This document shows positions 63,803 through 64,000 of a DNA stretch of 64,000 bases, piece by piece. Below the pieces are notes generated by a model, which was not told the DNA's origin, searched no databases, and was given only the letters and a program-made list of their open reading frames with translations. The stretch comes from Luteimonas sp. MC1572 (GTDB taxonomy: Bacteria > Pseudomonadota > Gammaproteobacteria > Xanthomonadales > Xanthomonadaceae): NCBI RefSeq assembly GCF_016615815.1, contig NZ_CP067112.1:1178001-1242000 (forward strand), written 5' to 3'. Every line of letters begins with the position of its first letter. The stretch's first letter is position 1. The translations under genes were made by a program, and so were the position numbers.

Positions 63803-64000
63803 ATGCAGCCCGTTCTCTACTTTGAAGCGGCGGCCGCGACCGATCCCGGCTGGCGGTTCAATGAAAACCAGGATGCCGTGCTGCTGGGCGCGCAGCTGCT
63901 GTTGGGGGCCACGACCCGGTCGCTGCCCGCATGCGAAGCACTGCTGGTGGCCGTGGCCGACGGTCTGGCGCACGCACCGTGTGCGTCACGTGCGAGCTGC
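63803..64000 (+). CDS. PP2C-family protein phosphatase (5' part only)
   Basis: ATG 63803 follows the DUF2779 stop by 6 bp, and the frame is open for 66 codons to the window edge. It reads MQPVLYFEAAAATDPGWRFN, ENQDAVLLG and LLVAVADGLAHAPCASRAS. That is the PP2C start pattern: D-x-G-x-R-x-N-E at the N-terminus, then the metal-binding Asp-Gly in V-A-D-G. It would be a Mn/Mg-dependent Ser/Thr phosphatase encoded in the nuclease operon. The catalytic C-terminal motifs are outside the window. Confidence 0.65.
   Translation, partial: MQPVLYFEAAAATDPGWRFNENQDAVLLGAQLLLGATTRSLPACEALLVAVADGLAHAPCASRASC

Overview
The window is a stretch of high-GC gammaproteobacterial chromosome, almost certainly Xanthomonadaceae (Lysobacter/Luteimonas/Xanthomonas-like). 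Reasons: a XanA-type phosphohexomutase of the same length and sequence character as the Xanthomonas enzyme, a WxcM-type fused sugar enzyme, a GumB/GumC-like export pair, and the order comEC - exbB - exbD - msbA - lpxK - kdsB. No prophage, insertion sequence or CRISPR array is visible.

1-12.6 kb: mixed housekeeping genes (DUF456 protein, two glycine-zipper envelope proteins, class II cytochrome c, tcdA, TatD nuclease, glutaryl-CoA dehydrogenase, GNAT, GST, a fused two-oxoacid dehydrogenase E1, a periplasmic-sensor EAL phosphodiesterase, an OmpA-type lipoprotein, ygfZ). 12.6-17.4 kb: a complete-looking succinate dehydrogenase locus, with an SDHAF4-like DUF1674 protein upstream of sdhCDAB and sdhE plus a YgfX-like protein downstream. 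17.4-27 kb: envelope biogenesis (lolC/E, lolD, comEC, exbB/tolQ, exbD/tolR, msbA, lpxK, kdsB). 27-31.7 kb: a small secreted protein, an NHL-repeat protein, then uvrC-pgsA-tRNA-Gly-tRNA-Cys, the same order as in E. coli.

31.7-32.2 kb is gene-free and dense in repeats. One hairpin repeat family occurs here twice and again between lolD and comEC. Its 48-49 nt core is almost invariant, while its 21-22 nt arms differ between copies yet remain perfectly complementary.

32.2-60.9 kb is a large exopolysaccharide/O-antigen locus. It holds a CpsB-like phosphatase, Wza/GumB-like exporter, Wzc-like tyrosine autokinase, a membrane J-domain protein, a TPR protein, two tandem secreted paralogues behind a good sigma-54 promoter match, an O-antigen ligase-like protein, a UDP-sugar dehydrogenase, an acyltransferase with an apparent G-tract frameshift, Wzx, five glycosyltransferases, an asparagine-synthase-like amidotransferase, an EpsG-type polymerase, rmlB, rmlA, a VanZ-like protein and xanA. 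With the fused acetyltransferase/ketoisomerase and the aminotransferase, rmlA and rmlB make a full route from glucose-1-phosphate to a dTDP-3-acetamido-3,6-dideoxyhexose; rmlC and rmlD are absent. The segment from about 42.5 to 49.4 kb reads as more AT-rich than its flanks and looks horizontally acquired.

61-64 kb: after an excalibur-domain secreted protein comes a tight three-gene set: a PD-(D/E)XK-like protein, a DUF2779 protein joining a Cas4-like Fe-S nuclease to a DEDD exonuclease, and a PP2C-type phosphatase cut by the window edge. This is the best candidate here for an uncharacterised nuclease or defence module.
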